From contig CAZHMN010000107.1 in NCBI GenBank assembly GCA_964533705.1, forward strand, positions 1-7,970: 7,970 nucleotides of DNA. Direction: 5' to 3'. Shown here piece after piece: positions 5,945 to 7,970 of this stretch. The notes beneath the pieces are model-generated. The model was not told the origin of the DNA, did not search any database, and saw only the letters and a program-made list of their open reading frames with translations. The position numbers were made by a program, and so were the translations under genes. This stretch comes from CAZHMN01 sp964533705. GTDB taxonomy: Bacteria; Electryoneota; B3-LCP. The number at the start of each line of letters is the position of its first letter. Within the stretch, counting starts at the first letter, position 1.

Positions 5945-6832
5945 ATGGCACCCTCAACGACACCGACAATTGTAAGCAAGGATAAAGCCTTCGCCGAAGC
6001 TGTTGATATCGTCACCGCGTTGCAAAAGGCCGGTTTTAAAGGCTATTTCGTCGGCGGTTGCGTGCGCGATTTGCTGTTCGGTTTAACACCCCAGGATTAT
6101 GACATCGCCACGGACGCCAAACCCGAAGACGTGCAGCGCATCTTCCCGCGGGCGAGAGGTTTCGGAAAGCGCTTCGGAGTATCCATTTTGCCGACAAAGT
6201 CCGGTGACTGCGAAGTAGCCGCTTTTCGAGAGGATGGTTTTTACTACGACCACCGCCGCCCCGCCTGGGTGAATTACGCCGGCCTGGCTGAAGATGCCCA
6301 GCGGCGCGACTTCACCATCAACGCGCTCTACTATGATCCGGTCTCCGAACAGATCATTGACCTGGTTGATGGACAGGCCGATCTTCAGGAACGCATTTTA
6401 CGGATTATTGGAAATCCTTTCGAGCGTTTTGATGAAGATTGGCTCAGACTCCTGCGAGCCGTTCGTTTTGCCGCCCGGTTCGCCTTGCGCTTCGATCCCC
6501 GCACCTGGGATGCCCTGCGAACCTTGTCCCCCATGGTCATGGGTGTGAGTCCCGAACGTCGCACCGAAGAAGTGCGATTGATGCTGCAAGGCCCCAACGC
6601 TGGCCGTGCGGTGGGATTGCTGTATAAAAGTGGTCTCTGGCAAACCCTGTGGCCTAACTTGCCATTTACCACTAACCGAGTTCGTAGGATAGTCGAATCG
6701 CTGAAGAAAACCAGCACGAAAGCCTCCGTCTGGAAAGCCTTTTTCACCGGCATTAGCGGCGACGAATTGGCTGACATTTGCAATGATCTGAGGTTAACCC
6801 GCCCGGAAAAGAAATCACTCGGGCTTAAATGA
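5945..6832 (+). CDS. cca: tRNA nucleotidyltransferase / poly(A) polymerase family, short form
   Basis: The product has 295 residues and is probably the enzyme that adds or repairs the 3' CCA end of tRNA from CTP and ATP. Class II nucleotidyltransferase motifs are all present: GGCVRD (37-42) with the metal-binding aspartates D51 and D53 in DYD, and the flexible-loop region with DHRRPAWV (102-109). RRDFTINAL (120-128) and the nucleotide-template motif EDWLR (164-168, form EDxxR) follow, then ERRTEEVRLML (204-214). A poly(A) polymerase or A-adding enzyme cannot be excluded by sequence alone. Family members usually have about 400 or more residues; this one stops early in the C-terminal helical region (LRLTRPEKKSLGLK). 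ATG 5945 is preferred over the in-frame GTG at 5849, which lies before the upstream terminator. No Shine-Dalgarno precedes 5945 and the promoter ends seven bases before it, so the message is probably leaderless. cdd follows after 43 bases. Confidence 0.88.
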   Translation: MAPSTTPTIVSKDKAFAEAVDIVTALQKAGFKGYFVGGCVRDLLFGLTPQDYDIATDAKPEDVQRIFPRARGFGKRFGVSILPTKSGDCEVAAFREDGFYYDHRRPAWVNYAGLAEDAQRRDFTINALYYDPVSEQIIDLVDGQADLQERILRIIGNPFERFDEDWLRLLRAVRFAARFALRFDPRTWDALRTLSPMVMGVSPERRTEEVRLMLQGPNAGRAVGLLYKSGLWQTLWPNLPFTTNRVRRIVESLKKTSTKASVWKAFFTGISGDELADICNDLRLTRPEKKSLGLK

Positions 6833-6875
6833 GCAACGCGGGGTATGGTTTGGAAGATTTTGCAGTGAAATTTAA

Positions 6876-7280
6876 ATGTCCCAATATGAAAAAGAACTGA
6901 GTGCCTTGATAGAAGCGGCTCGGGAGGCGCGCCGCTTTGCCCGGGCGAAATACTCCGGCTTCGCGGTCGGAGCCGCACTTGAGACTGATGATGGGCGCAT
7001 CTTCACCGGCGCCAACGTGGAATCTTCCTCTTATGGTCTCACAGTGTGCGCTGAACGGGTGGCTCTGCTTAAAGCCCTCTCGGAAGGTGCGGATAAATTC
7101 ACCCGACTGGTGATCGTGACCGGTGCGAATCCGCCCGCTCTTCCCTGCGGAGCTTGCCGCCAGTTGCTCTGGGATTACGCCCGAGGAATTGAGATCATCC
7201 TGGTGGGCAAAGAGGGCGAGCCCCTGCGGTTGACTCTGGAAGAACTCTATCCCCATCCCTTCGGTGATGAAAACCTTTAG
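6876..7280 (+). CDS. cdd: Cytidine deaminase
   Basis: The product has 134 residues, the normal length for the small homotetrameric enzyme that converts cytidine and deoxycytidine to uridine and deoxyuridine in the cytoplasm. The N-terminal YSGFAVGAAL (26-35) matches the family's YSPF.VGAAL. TGANVESSSYGLTVCAERVA holds the nucleoside-binding N47 and E49 and the active-site C58-A59-E60, where C58 binds zinc and E60 transfers the proton. PCGACRQ (90-96) supplies zinc ligands C91 and C94. All catalytic residues are intact. ATG 6876 gives the standard N-terminus; the upstream ribosome site is weak. It lies 43 bases after the tRNA nucleotidyltransferase gene and 15 bases before udk, and probably shares one transcript. 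With udk it forms a salvage route from cytidine to UMP. Confidence 0.96.
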   Translation: MSQYEKELSALIEAAREARRFARAKYSGFAVGAALETDDGRIFTGANVESSSYGLTVCAERVALLKALSEGADKFTRLVIVTGANPPALPCGACRQLLWDYARGIEIILVGKEGEPLRLTLEELYPHPFGDENL

Positions 7281-7295
7281 CTCAATTTTCCGTAG

Positions 7296-7949
7296 ATGAA
7301 TTTGAAATCAAACCCTGCCAAACGCGGCATCCTGATCGGCATCGCCGGAGGAACCGGATCGGGAAAGACCACGGCCGCCCGCAATATTCTAAACGGCATC
7401 GGATCGGAAGACGTGGCCATCGTCACCCAGGATTCCTATTATTACGACCTCTCGCATCTCTCCCGCGAGGAGCTGCTCCGCCACAACTTCGACCATCCCG
7501 ATGCCATCGAATGGAAGATGCTGGTGGAACACATGAAGGTGCTTCTCAGCGGTGGAACCGTCCAGCAGCACGTTTACGATTATTCCCGACACGTTCGCAC
7601 CGGGGAATTCCGCACTGTTGGGCCACATGCGGTCATCGTCCTGGAAGGAATTCTCATCCTGTATTATCCAGAGCTACGGGAGATGATGGACATCAAAATC
7701 TACGTGGACACGGCGGATGACATTCGTTTGATGCGACGGTTGAGGCGCGACATCCAGGAGAGAGGCCGAACCGTTGAGATGGTGCTCCAACAATACGAAA
7801 CCACCGTGCGCCCCATGCACGAACAGTTCGTGGAACCATCCAAGCGCCACGCCGACATCATCATCCCCGAAGGCGGCGAAAAGATGGTGGCCATTGACTT
7901 GATTCAAACGAAGATCAGGCAATTGTTGCAAGAGCGGGACTTGATATAA
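7296..7949 (+). CDS. udk: Uridine kinase
   Basis: The product has 217 residues, close to the usual 205-215. It phosphorylates uridine (and normally cytidine) to UMP (CMP) with ATP or GTP in the cytoplasm. The P-loop is GGTGSGKT (18-25). QDSYYYD (45-51), NFDHPDA (64-70) and YDYSRH (94-99) are the nucleoside-binding segments. VLEGIL (115-120) is the strand after the catalytic region, and RRLRRDIQERGR (147-158) is the basic lid. YETTVRPMHEQFVEPSK (167-183) and ADIIIPEGG (186-194) are characteristic of Udk rather than phosphoribulokinase or pantothenate kinase. All elements are present. The start at 7296 lies 15 bases after the cdd stop, with no good Shine-Dalgarno, so translation may depend on coupling to cdd. 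Its stop overlaps the next ATG. Confidence 0.96.
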   Translation: MNLKSNPAKRGILIGIAGGTGSGKTTAARNILNGIGSEDVAIVTQDSYYYDLSHLSREELLRHNFDHPDAIEWKMLVEHMKVLLSGGTVQQHVYDYSRHVRTGEFRTVGPHAVIVLEGILILYYPELREMMDIKIYVDTADDIRLMRRLRRDIQERGRTVEMVLQQYETTVRPMHEQFVEPSKRHADIIIPEGGEKMVAIDLIQTKIRQLLQERDLI

Positions 7950-7970
7950 TGCTATTGAATGCAGATGCTG
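7949..7970 (+). CDS. Possible start of a further gene in the cluster (partial)
   Basis: The udk stop TAA (7947-7949) overlaps an ATG at 7949-7951 (TAATG). The frame reads MLLNADA to the right edge. One-base stop-start overlaps are common between translationally coupled genes. Only seven codons are visible, so the product cannot be named and the start may be accidental. Confidence 0.35.

Overview
The window looks like part of a metagenome-assembled scaffold: it holds a run of exactly 100 N. It most likely comes from an uncultured bacterium of the Fibrobacterota-Chlorobiota-Bacteroidota (FCB) superphylum or a related candidate phylum. The reason is that four separate stretches encode the C-terminal sorting domain of the type IX secretion system (T9SS). 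This domain has the pattern PNPFNP ... (Y/F)D..GR.V ... SG(I/V)Y ... K at the very end of the protein. T9SS is confined to that superphylum. Shine-Dalgarno sites are good in front of both large secreted-protein genes. Three clear promoters share a 17-base spacer and the -10 box TATATT.

Left part (1-2294). A plus-strand gene enters from the left edge, and only its sorting-domain tail is seen. It converges on a minus-strand gene for a 614-residue secreted protein: signal peptide, seven-bladed beta-propeller, a beta-sandwich module and a sorting domain. A bidirectional terminator lies between them. The assembly gap follows. Beyond it is the start of a second minus-strand gene, a small conserved protein of unknown function, with a near-consensus promoter.

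Middle part (2361-2899). No intact gene is present, but the region is informative. It holds the 3' scrap of another T9SS cargo gene, with its terminator still in place. The sorting-domain frame is broken by a 74-bp element with 8-bp terminal inverted repeats and a perfect 26-bp palindrome. Removing exactly these 74 bases restores one open frame across the whole sorting domain. I consider this the most interesting observation in the window.

Right part (2900-7970). A strong promoter drives a 975-residue secreted zinc carboxypeptidase (peptidase M14) with several beta-sandwich modules and a T9SS tail, followed by a terminator. A new promoter then starts a tight housekeeping cluster: a tRNA nucleotidyltransferase (probably leaderless and unusually short), cytidine deaminase (cdd), uridine kinase (udk), and an overlapping start codon of a further gene. 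cdd and udk form a pyrimidine salvage route (cytidine to uridine to UMP). The tRNA nucleotidyltransferase consumes CTP and ATP.

Overall, the left two thirds encode exported, probably surface-attached or released proteins. The right end is cytoplasmic RNA and nucleotide metabolism. I see no phage, CRISPR, toxin-antitoxin or defence genes.
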